Assembly: GCA_963773625.1 (NCBI GenBank)
Contig: CAVZCJ010000019.1
Span: forward strand, 186,001-250,000
Length of the DNA: 64,000 nucleotides
Source: DATARH01 sp963773625
GTDB lineage: Bacteria > Pseudomonadota > Alphaproteobacteria > ATCC43930 > CGMCC-115725
Direction: 5' to 3'
Shown here in pieces: positions 45,020-56,338 of this stretch (positions within the stretch are counted from its first letter, which is position 1; every line of letters starts with the position of its first letter). The position numbers were made by a program, and so were the translations under genes. The notes beneath the pieces were generated by a model. The model saw nothing but the letters and a program-made list of their open reading frames with translations, searched no databases and was not told where the DNA came from.

Positions 45020-46588
45020 CAGTCGATCGGCCTCCAAGCGCGGCCGCTGCGCCATAGCATCGCATCGGCGGCCTCCGGACCGGTGCTGCCGGCGCAATAA
45101 AACTCGAGCGGCGCGGTTCTGTCGTCGTGCCATAGATCGAGAATGGGCTGCACTGCGCTCCAGCCAGCTTCGACGCTGTCGGCACGGGGGAATAGAGTCT
45201 GCGTCGCCGATCATGCAGTCATAGACCAGGGTCTCGTAGCCGGTACTCGGCGCGGCCCGGAAATAGTCGCGGTAGCGGAAATCCATGCGCACGCCCCCAA
45301 GCTGGATTTCGGGGCCTGGTTTTTTGGCGCTGAATTGCAGCGAGGCGCCCTCATCCGGCTGGATCTGCATCGCCAGCACGTTTGCCGACAAGCTGTCGAC
45401 GGCGGTGTCGCGGAACAGGGCAAACGGCGCATGCTTGAACTGGATTGCGATCTCGCTGGTGCGGCGGGTCATCGACTTGCCAGTGCGCAGGTAAAATGGC
45501 ACCCCCGCCCAGCGCCAATTGTCGATTGCGAGACGCATCGCAGTGTATGTTTCGGTCATGCTGTCGGGAGCGACGCCATCGGATTCCCGATAGCCAAGAA
45601 CCGATTGTCCCCGCACCGTGCCGGCAGTGTACTGCCCGCGCACGACATTGCGGAAAAGGTCGTCCTCGCCAAACGGCATGATCGCTTGGAGCGCTTTGGT
45701 CTTTTCGGTGCGCACAGCATCGGGGTCGAAGGAATTTGGTGGCTCCATCGCGGTCAGGCTCAAGAGCTGAAAGACATGGTTGGGCACCATGTCGCGCAAC
45801 GCTCCGGTCGCTTCATAAAACTTGGCGCGTCGCTCGACCCCGACCGTCTCAGCCACGGTGATCTGGACGTGGTCGATATGATCGCGGTTCCACAGCGGCT
45901 CAAAGATGCTGTTGGCGAAGCGCAGGGCCATGATGTTCTGGACCGTCTCCTTGCCGAGGAAATGGTCCATCCGATAGACCTGCGGTTCGTTCACCACCTT
46001 GAGGATGCGCGCGTTCAGCGCCTTGGCGGAGGGCAAGTCATTGCCAAACGGCTTTTCGACGATGACCCGGCGCCAGTAGCCGTTTTTCTCCTCCATTAGG
46101 CCGGCAACCGCCAGATTCTCCACGATCGGGCCGAACAGAGCGCTCGCCACCGCCAGATAAAAGATCGCGTTGCCGCCGGTATGGTGCTCCTTGGCCGCGC
46201 GATCGAGGTCTTGGGAAATCGTTTGGTAGGTAAGCGGTTGAGTTACGTCACCATCGACCAAATTGGTGCGCTTTGTGAGAAATTCCCACGCGTTCTCATC
46301 GAACGCCTCGCCACCGCCGGTCTCGTTGTCGCCCGCGGTGTCGGAGACGAACTTACGGATGCCCTCGCCGAGATCGTCGTGGAATTGCTGCATCGTCCGC
46401 TTTGAACGATCGACGCCGATCAGCGCGAAGTTCTCAGACAGCCGCCCGGCCTTGGCGAGGTTGTAGACCGCCGGCATCAACAGCCGCCGGGTCAGGTCGC
46501 CGCTCGTGCCGAAGATCACCAGCGCGCAAGGCGGGGCGATGGTGTTTTTTGTCCGCGCGTTGGCAATCGGTGCGGCTTGATCGTTCAT
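45019..46588 (-). CDS. zwf: Glucose-6-phosphate dehydrogenase, frameshifted near the C terminus
   Basis: NAD(P)-dependent G6PDH that opens the oxidative pentose-phosphate branch. Motifs: LVIFGTSGDLTRRLLMPAVY (coenzyme site), RRVIVEKPFGNDLPSAKALN and YRMDHFLGKETVQNIMALRF (substrate/catalytic region). Near 45190 a run of five C appears to contain one C too many; removing it gives RADSVEAGW and the natural end RSGRAWRPID at TGA 45021. As written, the frame instead runs on into rpe. About 522 residues once corrected. Confidence 0.93.
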
Positions 46589-46590
46589 CG

Positions 46591-47571
46591 TCAGCCCTTT
46601 CCCGGCTCGCGATGCCCGCCGAACTCAGCGCGCATCGCCGATAGGATCTTCTCCGCGAAGGTGTGCGATTGGCGCGAGCGGAACCGCGTGTAGAGCGCCG
46701 CTGACAGTACTTCGGCCGGTGTTGCCTGCTCGATCGCCGCGTTGATCGTCCAGCGTCCCTCGCCAGAATCATCGACATTCCCGACGAATTCCGCCAGCGC
46801 CTCGTCTCTTGCCAAGGCTATCGCGGTCAGGTCGAGCAGCCACGAGGCGACGACGCTGCCGCGACGCCATACTTCCGCGACATCGGCGAGGTCGATCTGG
46901 TAGCGCCGGTTTTCGGGCACCGCCGGAGAGTTGACGCCCTTCAGGATGTCGAAGCCCTCCGCATAGGCCTGCATCACGCCGTATTCGATCCCGTTATGGA
47001 CCATCTTGACGAAATGGCCGGAGCCGGCCGGCCCACAGTAGAGATAACCCTGCTCAACGCGCGGATCGCGGCCCTCGCGGCTCGGCGTCCGGTCGATCTT
47101 GCCGATCCCCGGCGCCAGGGTCTTGAAGATTGGGTCGAGATGCTCGAAGGCGTCCTTGTCGCCGCCGATCATCATGCAATAGCCGCGCTCGAGGCCCCAG
47201 ATGCCGCCCGAGGTGCCGACATCGAGATAGCGGATGCCCTTGGTTTTGAGCAGGTCGGAATGAGCGATGTCATCGTGGAAGAACGAGTTGCCGCCGTCGA
47301 TCAGGATGTCCCCTTTTGAGAGCAACCCGCTGAGCTCGATGATGGTGTCGTGGGTGATCTTGCCGGCCGGCAGCATCACCCAGGCCGCGCGCGGCTGTTG
47401 CAGCTCGCGGACGAAGTCGGCGAGGTCGCTACTCGGAGTTGCCCCCTCGCCGGCAAGGCCCTGCACCGCGTCGGCGCTCTTGTCATAGACGACGCAGCTA
47501 TGCCCATCGCGCATGAGCCGGCGTACGATGTTGCCGCCCATGCGGCCGAGCCCGATCATCCCGAGTTGCAT
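46591..47571 (-). CDS. gnd: 6-phosphogluconate dehydrogenase, decarboxylating (short type)
   Basis: A 326-residue protein of the shorter 6PGDH class (YqeC/GntZ type, often NAD-preferring), against about 470 residues for the canonical Gnd. Motifs: MIGLGRMGGNIVRRLMRDGH, IDGGNSFFHDDI, YLDVGTSGGIWGLERGYCMM, GSGHFVKMVHNGIEYGVMQA (catalytic Lys). It lies 2 bases before zwf and 12 bases after tal-pgi. Cofactor preference is an inference from subfamily. Confidence 0.92.
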   Translation of the reverse strand: MQLGMIGLGRMGGNIVRRLMRDGHSCVVYDKSADAVQGLAGEGATPSSDLADFVRELQQPRAAWVMLPAGKITHDTIIELSGLLSKGDILIDGGNSFFHDDIAHSDLLKTKGIRYLDVGTSGGIWGLERGYCMMIGGDKDAFEHLDPIFKTLAPGIGKIDRTPSREGRDPRVEQGYLYCGPAGSGHFVKMVHNGIEYGVMQAYAEGFDILKGVNSPAVPENRRYQIDLADVAEVWRRGSVVASWLLDLTAIALARDEALAEFVGNVDDSGEGRWTINAAIEQATPAEVLSAALYTRFRSRQSHTFAEKILSAMRAEFGGHREPGKG

Positions 47572-47583
47572 CGCCGGTTCTCC

Positions 47584-50431
47584 CTATTTGAGCGCTTCGT
47601 CGATGGCCGAGGCCAGGGATTTGAGCCCGGGCTCGACGCCGGCCGCGAGGTGGACGCGCAGCGCGCGCCGCCCACGCTCGGCGAGCACGCCGAAATCGCC
47701 GCGGGCCTGCGCCGCCTTGACCACACCGAAGGTGTATTTCTGGCCCGGCACCAGCAAGTCATGCGCGTCGCGCAGGTAATCTGCAGGATGACGCCGCTGT
47801 TCGGCCCGCCCTTGTAGGTCTGGCCGGTCGAATGCAGGAAGCGCGGCCCGAAGCCAAGGCAAGTCGCGACCTTCTTCCTGTCGCGGATCGCCGTTCGCAT
47901 TTTCTGGAGCGCGGCGATGTGCGCCGGGTTGCGCTCGATATAGGCGAGCGTGGCGACATAGTCGCCGGCATGCGCCCGGTCGAGATGCGCCTTCAGCGCC
48001 GCGACGAGGCTCGTCGCTTTGGGCTTCAGTTCGCCGGTGTTGCGCGGATCGGCGTAGAGCTCGATCCCGTCGGCTGCGAAGAACGGCTCCTCCGAAGGAA
48101 GCTTGCCGGTCTTTTCGTATTCGGCCGTGAGCTTGCGGGTCTCGATCTTCTGCGCCTCCACATCTGGCTGGTCGAACGGGTTGATCCCGATGATCGAACC
48201 GGCAACCGCAGTCGCCATCTCCCAGCGGAAGAACTCCTGGCCAAGCTGCATCTTGTCGTTGACGACGATGCGCACGACCGGCTGGCCGGCAGCCTCGAGC
48301 GCGGCGACGGCCTTGTCCTGGGCCGCATCCTGGTCGGCGGCGAGCCGAACATAGGCGAAGACCCGGTCATTGCCGTAGGTCTCGGGTGGTCCGACCGGCT
48401 CGGCGTCGACCGGGACGATGCCCTTGCCGAGCTTGCCGGTCGAACTCGGCTAAGAGCTGTTCGAGCCAAGCGCCGAAATCCGCGACCCCCTCGGAGGCGA
48501 GCAATGTAACCTTGTCACGGCCCTGCATCTGGCACACGCCGAGGATCGCGCCCAGAACAACGCCGGCGTTCTCGGCAGGCGGTGCGCTCGGCGCGCAGGA
48601 GCGCACCATTTCCGCCGCGCGGTCGAGAAATGCCTCGGGATCGATGCCGATCGCCGCCGCTGGCACCATGCCGAAGTTCGACAGCACCGAATAGCGCCCG
48701 CCGATCGTCGGCAGACCGTAGAAGATGTGACGGAACCCTTCAGCCTTGGCGAGCTTGTCGAGCGCCGAGCCGGGATCGGTGATCGCAATAAAATGCTTCG
48801 CCGGGTTTCCGCCCAGCGCCGCTTTCGCGCGGTCGAAGAAATATTGCTTGAAGATGTTGGGTTCGAGCGTCGTACCCGACTTGCTCGACACCAGGAACAG
48901 CGTCTTTTTTAGGTCGACCTTGTTCTCGAACGTCTTGATCTGCGCCGGATCGGTCGAGTCGAGCACATGCAGTTTCGGGAAGCCGGGCTTGGAACCGAAT
49001 GTCTCGGCGAAGACCTCGGGGCCAAGGCTCGATCCGCCCATGCCGAGTAGCAGCACATCGCTAAACCCGGCCTTCTTCACGTCGGCGGCAAACTCCTTGA
49101 GCTTTGCCACGTCCTTGATCTGCTCGTCGACCACGTCGAGCCAGCCGAGCCACTTGTCCTCGTCGCTCCCCGTCCACAGCGACCGATCACCGGCCCACAG
49201 CCGCCGGATCTTGCCCTGTTTGCGGCCGTCTTCGAGCCGCGCCTTGACCGCGTTGTCGATCGCCTCGGGAAGCTTGACACTCATGGTGTTGAGCCTGGCG
49301 CCGAGCACGGAGCGGCGTTTCTTCTGTACCGCCGCATAGAGCTGGTCCGCCGCATCGGCGAACTGCCGCACGCCGTCCTCGACAAGCCGCGCGGTGATCT
49401 CGTCGATCGAGACGCCCGCGGCGGCAAGTCCCTTCATCGCCGCCTCGGCGCCGGCGACATCCTCCTCGAGGCTGTTGCGCGGCTTCCCGTGATCGCGATA
49501 CGCGTCCATCGTCGCCGGCGGCACGGTATTGACGGTGTCGGCGCCGATCAGCTCATCGACATAGAGCACGTCGCTGTAGGCAGGGTTTTTCGTGCCGGTG
49601 CTGGCCCACAAGCAGCCGCTGCGTCTGCGCGCCCGACTGCGCCAGCCGCTGCCAGCGCTCGCTGGCGTAGATACGCTTTGACAGCTGGTAGGCAAGCTTG
49701 GCGTTGGCGATCGCCACCTTGCCCTTGATCGCGGCCAGCCGCTCCTTGGTCGCTGGGTCGGCCGCACCGGCGATCTTCTTGTCGAGCGCCTCGTCGACCA
49801 GCGTGTCTATGCGGCTGACGAAGAAACTGGCAACGCTGGCGATGCGGTGCGGATCGCCGCCCTTGGCGACGAGATCCTCGAGCCCGCCGACATAGGCGTC
49901 GACAACATCGGCATAGACCCGCTGTGAGAATAGGAGCGTGATGTTGACGTTGATGCCGTCGCCGATGAGCCGACGGATCGCCGGTAGGCCGGGCTTGGTC
50001 CCCGGCACCTTGATCATCAGGTTGGGGCGGTCGACCCGCTTCCACAGCCGGTGCGCCTCGTCGATCGTCGCCTCGGTCTGCATCGCCAGATAGGGCGACA
50101 CTTCGAGCGAGATGTAGCCATCGCGGCCCTGGGTCTGCTTGTAGACGCCGGAAAGCGCGTCGGCGCCGTCGCGGATGTCGCCGACCGCCAGCGTCTCGAA
50201 CAGTGCGCCGGGGTCAAGGTCGCCCTTCGCCTCGGCGGCGCGAATCAGTTCGTCATAATCGTCGCCGTGGCCGATCGCCTTCTCGAAGATCGACGGGTTC
50301 GAGGTGACGCCGCGCACCCCGTCATCGGCGATGAGCCGGGCGAGCCCGCCCGACTGCAAGAGCTCGCGGCTGACGAAATCGAGCCACACCGATTGCCCGT
50401 ATTCGTTCAGCTCCCTGAGCGGATTTGCCAT
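47584..50431 (-). CDS. tal-pgi: Bifunctional transaldolase/glucose-6-phosphate isomerase, frameshifted
   Basis: A fused enzyme of about 949 residues. The transaldolase half (about 1-375) contains DDGVRGVTSNPSIFEKAIG, NLMIKVPGTKPGLPAIRRLI (Schiff-base Lys) and WASTGTKNPAYSDVLYVDEL. The isomerase half (about 400-949) contains VLLLGMGGSSLGPEVFAETF, FLVSSKSGTTLEPNIFKQYF and VFAYVRLAADQD. Three shifts are needed: near 49613, near 48453 (after removing one base, STGKLGKGIVPVDAEPVG) and near 47775 (YLRDAHDLLVPGQ). All are short and conserved domains are complete on both sides. Tal-Pgi fusions are known in alphaproteobacterial and actinobacterial pentose-phosphate operons. Confidence 0.9.
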
Positions 50432-50533
50432 TGGCTCCTACTCCTTGCACGCCGCCCGCGGCGGCCCCTTATCCGATGAACCCGATACCCCCTGAGAGTT
50501 CCTTATATGGGGAAAAAACCGCGGATCGCCCAG

Positions 50534-51043
50534 TCATGTCGCCGCCATTATCTTTGTGTCGTGCGACAGCGCGGTGACGATGGTCTCGACGATTGCCGCC
50601 ACTGGCCGGTCAATATCCGCGACGATCGGATTTTCATCCGGAGCGGGTGGTTCGAGTGCGGCGAATTGGCTGTCGAGCAGTTCGGGCGGCATGAAATGCC
50701 CGCGCCGGCTGGTAAGGCGCTTGGCGATATCCTCACGCGCGCCGCGCAGGTAGATCAGCCGCACACTGGCGTCGCCGCGGATGAGCCGATCGCGGTAGCG
50801 CCGCTTGAGGGCCGAACAGGCGATGACCCCCGGGGTGTGCGCCGCAATCCAAGCGTCGAGCTGCGCGGCGATGGCGTCGAGCCAAGGCGCGCGGTCGTTG
50901 TCGTCGAGCGGCTGGCCCGAGCGCATCTTGGCGACATTGGCCGCCGGGTGAAGGGAATCGCCGTCGACAAACGCCCAGCCGAGCCGGGCGGCAACCGCCG
51001 CGCCGACAGTGGATTTTCCCGAGCCCGATACGCCCATGACCAC
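50534..51043 (-). CDS. gntK: Gluconokinase
   Basis: Phosphorylates gluconate to 6-phosphogluconate, feeding Gnd directly. The 169 residues show VMGVSGSGKSTVGAAVAARL (P-loop), VDGDSLHPAANVAKM, ACSALKRRYRDRLI and RRGHFMPPELLDSQFAALE, the GntK signature. GTG at 51049 is a possible start 6 bases upstream. About 100 bases separate its end from the tal-pgi start, so it may share that operon or have its own promoter. Confidence 0.94.
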   Translation of the reverse strand: MVMGVSGSGKSTVGAAVAARLGWAFVDGDSLHPAANVAKMRSGQPLDDNDRAPWLDAIAAQLDAWIAAHTPGVIACSALKRRYRDRLIRGDASVRLIYLRGAREDIAKRLTSRRGHFMPPELLDSQFAALEPPAPDENPIVADIDRPVAAIVETIVTALSHDTKIMAAT

Positions 51044-51191
51044 GGCAGCGGCGGCTTGCGGCCGTGGCGTCGGGGTGGTCGTGGCTGCCGGGTCGATCGG
51101 ATCCTCGCCGTGCGTCGCGTTGGCACCGGCATTGTCCCGTTTTCGCCCGATGGGCGCAACGGATAGAGCCGTCGCCGCGGGGTCGCTTCGG

Positions 51192-53020
51192 CTAGCGCCC
51201 GGCGGCGTAGCTCTGCATGCCGCGCGGATTGGCCCCGGCCTTCAGGATACGCCCTTCGGGTGTGTCCTCTCGGCTGCACGCGGCAAGCCGGCCACCAGAC
51301 CAGGCCTCGCCGATCTGCACGCGATGGCCGCGCTCGGCGAGCGTCTGCGCGGTCGCCTTCGGAAAGCGGCCTTCGAGCGCGAGGTGGCCGGGATTGGCGG
51401 CGCGCGGATAGAAGGAGCTCGGTGCGTGGTCGGTGTTGAACTCGGGGCAGTCGATGGCCTCCTGCAGGTTCATCCCGTGGTGGACGTGATGCAGGAAAAG
51501 CTGAAGCGACCACTGGTCCTGACCGTCGCCGCCCGGTGTGCCGAAGGCCATGTAGGGCGCGCCGTCCTTGAGCGCGAGCGTCGGCGACAGGGTGCTGCGC
51601 GGTCGCTTGCCGGGCTGGAGGCTCGACGGCGAGCTGTCGTCGAGCCACGAGATCTGCAGCCGCGTGCCAAGACAAAAGCCCAGATCCGGAATGACCGGCG
51701 AGGATTGCAGCCAGCCGCCGCTCGGCGTCGCCGAGACCATGTTGCCCCAGCGGTCGATGACGTCGACATGGCAGGTATCGCCGGCGACCGCACCGACCGG
51801 GCTCGTCGTCGGCTCGCCAATGCCAGCGACAAAGGCGCCGACCGTCGGTTCGCCCAGGCCGGCCGCCATCGAGGCCAGCTCGGCGCCGCCGACCATGAAT
51901 TGCGGTGCGCGCCCATCGGGACTGCCGGGCCGCAACTCGACCGAAGCGCGATCTGACACCAGCTTGCGGCGGGCCTCGTTGTAGGCGGGGCTCAGCAGCG
52001 TCGTCATTGGCACGTCGACAAAATCAGGGTCGCCGTACCAGGCCTCGCGGTCGAGATAGGCGAGCTTGGCGCATCTCGGTGACGACATGGACGAAATCGG
52101 GCCCGACCGGGTCGGTGTCGTCGAGGTCGAAGCCCGACAGCAGCGCCAGTTGCTGCAGCAGCACCGGACCCTGGCTCCACGGCCCGCCCTTCACCACCGT
52201 GTAGCCCTTGTAGTCGTAGGTCAGCGGCGTCTCGACCGGCGCCTGCCAGCGCGCCATGTCGTCGGCGGTCAGCACGCCGTTATGCCGCCGACCCGACGAG
52301 TCGAGCACTTTCTCGGTGCGGCAGAAACGGTCGATCGTCTCGGCGACAAAGCCGCGATACCAGGCGTCGCGAGCGCGGTCGATGACGCGTTCGCGGTCGC
52401 CGCCGCCGGCTTCGGCCTCGGCGAGGACCCGCTTGTAGGTCGCGGCGAGCGCCGGGTTGCGGAATAGCTGCCCGGCCTTTGGCGGCTGGCCGTTCGGCAG
52501 ATAGACCGCGGCCGAACTTGGCCAGGCGCGGCGGAACATCTCGGCGACGGTCGAGATCGTCACCGGGATGCGCCAGGCCAACGGATAGCCGTTCTCGGCA
52601 TAGGAAATCGCCGGGCTGAGGATATCGGCAAGCGGCAGCGTGCCGTAATCGCGCAGCAGCCGCATCCAGCCGTCGAATGCGCCGGGTACCGCCGCGGCCA
52701 GGAGACCGGTCCCGGGGACGAGGTTGAGGCCCAAGCCCGCGGTAATGCGCGATCGTCGCACCCGCCGGCGCCACGCCCTGGCCGCAGATCATGTCGCAGC
52801 GCTGGTTCTTTTCGCTCCATACCAGGATCGGCGCCTCGCCCAGCGGCCCGTTGAGATGCGGCTCGACGACCTGCAGCGTCAGCCCGGCCGCCGCCGCGGC
52901 GTCGAAGGCGTTGCCGCCCTTTTCCAGCGCCGCCATCGCCACGGCGCTCGCCAGCCAATGCGTTGATGCAACCACGCCAAACGTACCCTGAATTTCCGGT
53001 CTTGTGGTGAAGACGGGCAT
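51192..53020 (-). CDS. Gamma-glutamyltransferase family protein, frameshifted
   Basis: Ntn-hydrolase of the GGT family, about 609 residues. Frame segments: VASTHWLASAVAMAALEKGG and FDAAAAAGLTLQVVEPHLNG; VPGAFDGWMRLLRDYGTLPL and LTYDYKGYTVVKGGPWSQGP; then GDTCHVDVIDRWGNMVSATP, where the Thr after GD is the autoprocessing nucleophile, and GTPGGDGQDQWSLQLFLHHV. Shifts lie near 52745 and 52070. I start at ATG 53020 (GAGGAAG ribosome binding site) rather than the TTG at 53035. No Sec signal is evident, as in many cytoplasmic GGT-like acylases, so true GGT activity is uncertain. Confidence 0.82.
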
Positions 53021-53071
53021 GGGCTTCTTCCTCAATCGGTTCCGAATTGAAAGTATAGGGTTCGGCGTCTC

Positions 53072-54288
53072 CTATTGGCGATCCGACTTGATCACCGCGG
53101 CGTCGGCGAAGGCGTCGCGAAGCAGCGCGGCGTGCAGACGGTGTGCTTTCGCGGTCGGATGCCCGTCGCCCGGGATCGCCATACCGTCGATCCCCTTATC
53201 GGTCTGGGATAGATCGATCACGATCGCGCCGCTTTCACGGAACGCCTGGATGATTTTGTCATTCGTGTATGTCGTTCCGGCGAACTGGTCGCTCTTCGAG
53301 CGGATAGCAGAGGATGATCGCTCGCGACCCGTATTTTTGGGTGATGAGCTGCAAGATGCCGCGCATTTCGGCGAGATACAGGTCGAGATCGTGTTGTTGG
53401 TCGATCAGCTGCGGTCGGATCACCCGCTCGTACAGGTAGCTTTGATGGAGCTTGAGCGAGGCCCAGAGCGTGAACCCTTCGGCGCAACGGCCTTGAAACA
53501 CGGCCTTCCCATCGACCAGGGCATAACGCGGCGTGCGCCAGACAAAGGTAGGGCGGCAGGCCGCCCTCTCGGCGTGCCAGGCCGCGGTCTGAATGACGAA
53601 TAGAGCGGGCCGGCCGAGCAGATCATCGTGATAACCGGTCTCAAGGGTCCGCAGCATGGCTTGCGGTCCATAGCCCGGAACGCCGAAATTGAGGACACGA
53701 TACCGCCTCCCTGTCAGGTCGGAGAATTGCTGCGGCAGGGTTTGGCTGTCTTCCACGCCCTCGCCGAAGGTCATCGAATTCGAAAAAGAAGGCGACGGTC
53801 GGTCCATCAGGGTTGGATTCAGTTCGACGCAGCCCGTGCTCGTCGATCGTGTAGGTGACGTCGAAGACCGGCCGGCCATCGGCGGTGACCTTGACGACAT
53901 GAGCCGTCTTCGACGGCGCCAGCGCGTAACCCAGCATCGGAGGCTGGCTCTCGATGTTTGTCGAGTAGTGCGCAAAGGGCGGCGGTGCCGGGGTGATCGC
54001 CGCAAAGATAACCTCGCCGATGGCGGGGACGACGAACAGCGCCGCGATCAGGAGCAGGATGTCGCGCCAGCGGCCGCGCGCCTGGCTCGCGAGGATTGAG
54101 AAATAAGCGACCCCGGCCAACAGAAAAGTCGCCGCCGCGAAGCGCTGGCGAGGCAGGAACGCGATGATCGCCACTGCAACCAGGGTCGCGCCAACGCAGA
54201 TGAATGCTCGGCGCCGTTCCTGCGGCGTCCGAGGACGGAAAATGAAGTACGACGTCTTGCCTTCGACGGCAGGCGTGGGCTTTGTCAT
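53072..54288 (-). CDS. Membrane-anchored SGNH-hydrolase-like protein, frameshifted
   Basis: About 405 residues. Two N-terminal membrane segments (AFICVGATLVAVAIIAFLP; FAAATFLLAGVAYFSILA) and a probable third (ILLLIAALFVVPAIGEVIFA) precede an extracytoplasmic region. The esterase-like block contains NSMTFGEGVEDSQTLP in place of the usual GDS block, VLNFGVPGYGPQAMLRTL (GxN-like) and a C-terminal DGHPTAKAHRLHAALL that would supply the catalytic Asp-His. Frames change near 53780 and 53280. The ATG at 54288 is a plausible start. Such proteins modify polysaccharides or lipids, but no substrate can be named. Confidence 0.68.
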
Positions 54289-54405
54289 TGGCCACGCCCG
54301 GCAAATTGACGCCGCGGACGAGGGGACGGGACGCACTGGCGATATCCGCTTGGCGAAGTCACTTCAAGCACCGACAATCGACAAAAATATCTCCGGAGGC
54401 CACCG

Positions 54406-54748
54406 ATGCCGGTGACGATCTATCACAATCCGCGCTGCAATACCTCGCGCAAGACCCTCGCCCTTTTGCGCGACAACGGGATCGAACCGACCGTCATCGA
54501 ATATCTGAAGACGCCCTACACGGCGGCGCAGCTGAAAACAATTGCTCGGACAGCTGAAGCTGCCGGTCAAGGCCATTGTGCGAAAGAAGGAAGCGGCCGA
54601 GGCCGGCGTCGATGTTGCCAAACTGTCGGAGGATCAACTGATCGCGGCGATGGCCAAGAACCCGATCATCGTCGAGCGGCCGATTGTCGTCTCCGGCGGC
54701 AAGGCCGCGCTGGGCCGCCCGCCGGAGAACGTGTTGAAGGTGATCTAA
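54406..54748 (+). CDS. arsC: ArsC-family (glutaredoxin-type) arsenate reductase, frameshifted
   Basis: ArsC/Spx-fold protein of about 113 residues. The N-terminal redox motif is YHNPRCNTSRKTLALLRDNG with the catalytic Cys. Near 54532 a run of four A appears one too long; removing one A gives QLKQLLGQLKLPVKAIVRKK, and the rest (LIAAMAKNPIIVERPIVVSG, KAALGRPPENVLKVI) is conserved. GGAGGCCACC precedes the ATG. No arsenite pump or ArsR lies nearby, so it may be an isolated YffB/ArsC-like protein. It overlaps gcrA at the 3' end by 4 bases. Confidence 0.88.
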
Positions 54749-55092
54749 GCGGCGTTCGACTTCGGCTCTTTCGGCTTCATGTAAGCAATCGCCGAGTGCT
54801 GCTCGCAGTAAGGTTTGCCAGGCATTGGTCGACCGCCGCAGAAATGGAAATCGTCGTCGCCGGGGTGCCCGTGCGGCCACATGCAGACCGGGCCGGTAAA
54901 CTCGAACACGTTGCGTCGCGGCGCCGGCTTGACCGTGATGACCCGCGGTACCAGGCCGAGGCGGTGCACCTTGCCGATTACCGCATTCTTGGTGACGCCG
55001 ATGCGGCGGCCGATCTCGGCGGTGGTGACCCCCTCGTCCCACAGGACAGTCAGTTGGTCGATGCGCTCGGGTGTCCAGGTGCCTATATCCAT
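54745..55092 (-). CDS. gcrA: GcrA cell-cycle regulator
   Basis: GcrA is an alphaproteobacterial transcription factor that binds sigma-70 and CcrM-methylated promoters. This 115-residue protein has the N-terminal HTH (TWTPERIDQLTVLWDEGVTT, then IGRRIGVTKNAVIGKVHRLG) and the C-terminal sigma-interacting region with Cys/His-rich CMWPHGHPGDDDFHFCGGRP and YCEQHSAIAY. The start ATG 55092 fits the family; ATG 55122 would add ten residues. It is shorter than the Caulobacter protein because the linker is compact. Strong marker of the class. Confidence 0.94.
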   Translation of the reverse strand: MDIGTWTPERIDQLTVLWDEGVTTAEIGRRIGVTKNAVIGKVHRLGLVPRVITVKPAPRRNVFEFTGPVCMWPHGHPGDDDFHFCGGRPMPGKPYCEQHSAIAYMKPKEPKSNAA

Positions 55093-55185
55093 GTCCCCCA
55101 CCGTATTCTGTAGGCCGGGCAATAAGCCCTACCACATACGGTAGCACCCTTGTGGGTCGTCGCCAACAGGAAACTAGATATAGTG

Positions 55186-56230
55186 TTAGCGGTCAGTCCG
55201 CCGGTAGCTCAGCACCTTCGAGAAATAGGCGGGAAGCCGCGCCGTTGGCACGAAACCGGGATCGAACAGCCGGTCCAGATCCTCGCGCAATAACTCGCGT
55301 AATAGGGTTCGTGAAAGGCCACCGGAAACCACTCGAGCATCGCGTCGTAATCGGGCTCGTCGCCGGTCTGCAGTGAATTGAGGAAGATCAATCGTCCGCC
55401 CGGCCGCAGCACGCGCCGAATTTCGCCGGCGACTGCCTGGCGAGCGCGATGGGGCAGTTCGTGGAACAGATAGACGCAGGCGACGATGTCGAAACTCTCG
55501 TCGGCAAAGGGCAGCGCCTCGGCATTCGCCTCGGCGAGCGCGACGCGCGACCATGCGGCAAGCCGCCGCCCGCGCAACCGCCAGATAGGGCGCCGACAAG
55601 TCGATCCCGGTCACCGCAAGTCGCGGGTAATTCCGTTTGACCTCGGCGAGAAAGCCGCCAGTGCCGCAGGCGACATCGAGCAGCCGGGCCGAACGCGCGC
55701 CGCCCGCAGTTTCCAGCAGCGCCTCGCGCAGCGGCACCAGCGCCTGCCGGCGCATCGCCGCCGCGCCGCCGCCGAACAACACCTCGACCTGGTGATCGTA
55801 GCGCTCGGCGGAGGCGGCGCTCAGATAGCCGTCGCTTTGGAAGTGGAAATGGCGGCGATAGTAGGCGGGGTAGTGCTCGGCCTCGGGCAGCGTCAGCAGG
55901 CTGTCGCGCGGGTCGCCGTGCCGGCGGGCATCGACGGCGCCGAGATCGCGGAAGAAATCGGCTGCCCGGCCGATTTCGGCGAGCGGGTTGCCGCGCCACT
56001 CTTGCGGCGCCGCGTAAAGCCCGGCCGCGATGTTGCGCCAGTCCTGCTCCAAGCAGCTTGCGCAGGTCGGCGAGGATGCGCTGGCGGTCGGGCATCGCCC
56101 GGCCCTTCAGCCGCTCCGGCAGCTTCATCGGCTTGGTCAGCCGCGCGGCCAGCAGCTTCTGCCCAAAGTACCAGGACACCCGCGCCGTTTGCGCGGCGTC
56201 GTAGACGAGCTTGTCGAGTGCGGTCGCCAT
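55186..56230 (-). CDS. Class I SAM-dependent methyltransferase, frameshifted
   Basis: About 347 residues. The N terminus (ATALDKLVYDAAQTARVSWY; MKLPERLKGRAMPDRQRILA) is an all-helical region, followed after a shift near 56050 by YPAYYRRHFHFQSDGYLSAA. The SAM-binding motif is LLDVACGTGGFLAEVKRNYP with GIDLSAPYLAVA. After a second shift near 55560 come ANAEALPFADESFDIVACVY and FHELPHRARQAVAGEIRRVL; a third near 55315 leads to the end LPAYFSKVLSYRRTDR. Acceptor unknown. It lies divergent to pgk. Confidence 0.82.
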
Positions 56231-56338
56231 GACGCCAATGGAATTATGCCATGACGCGCGGTTTGCAATGCCCCGTTTGCACTTCCCCGCCCCGCTCCGC
56301 TTTAATCGCTCGTAGTCTTTCCGGGAGGCGATGAGGCG

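Noticed and set aside
44333..46588. Single 751-residue frame suggesting a Zwf-Rpe fusion protein
   Set aside because: One extra C near 45190 explains it. The correct frame gives a normal Zwf end at TGA 45021 and a separate rpe ATG at 45019.
54406..54748. Arsenic-resistance operon
   Set aside because: Only the ArsC-fold gene is present; neighbours are an SGNH-like gene and gcrA, with no arsR, arsB or acr3.
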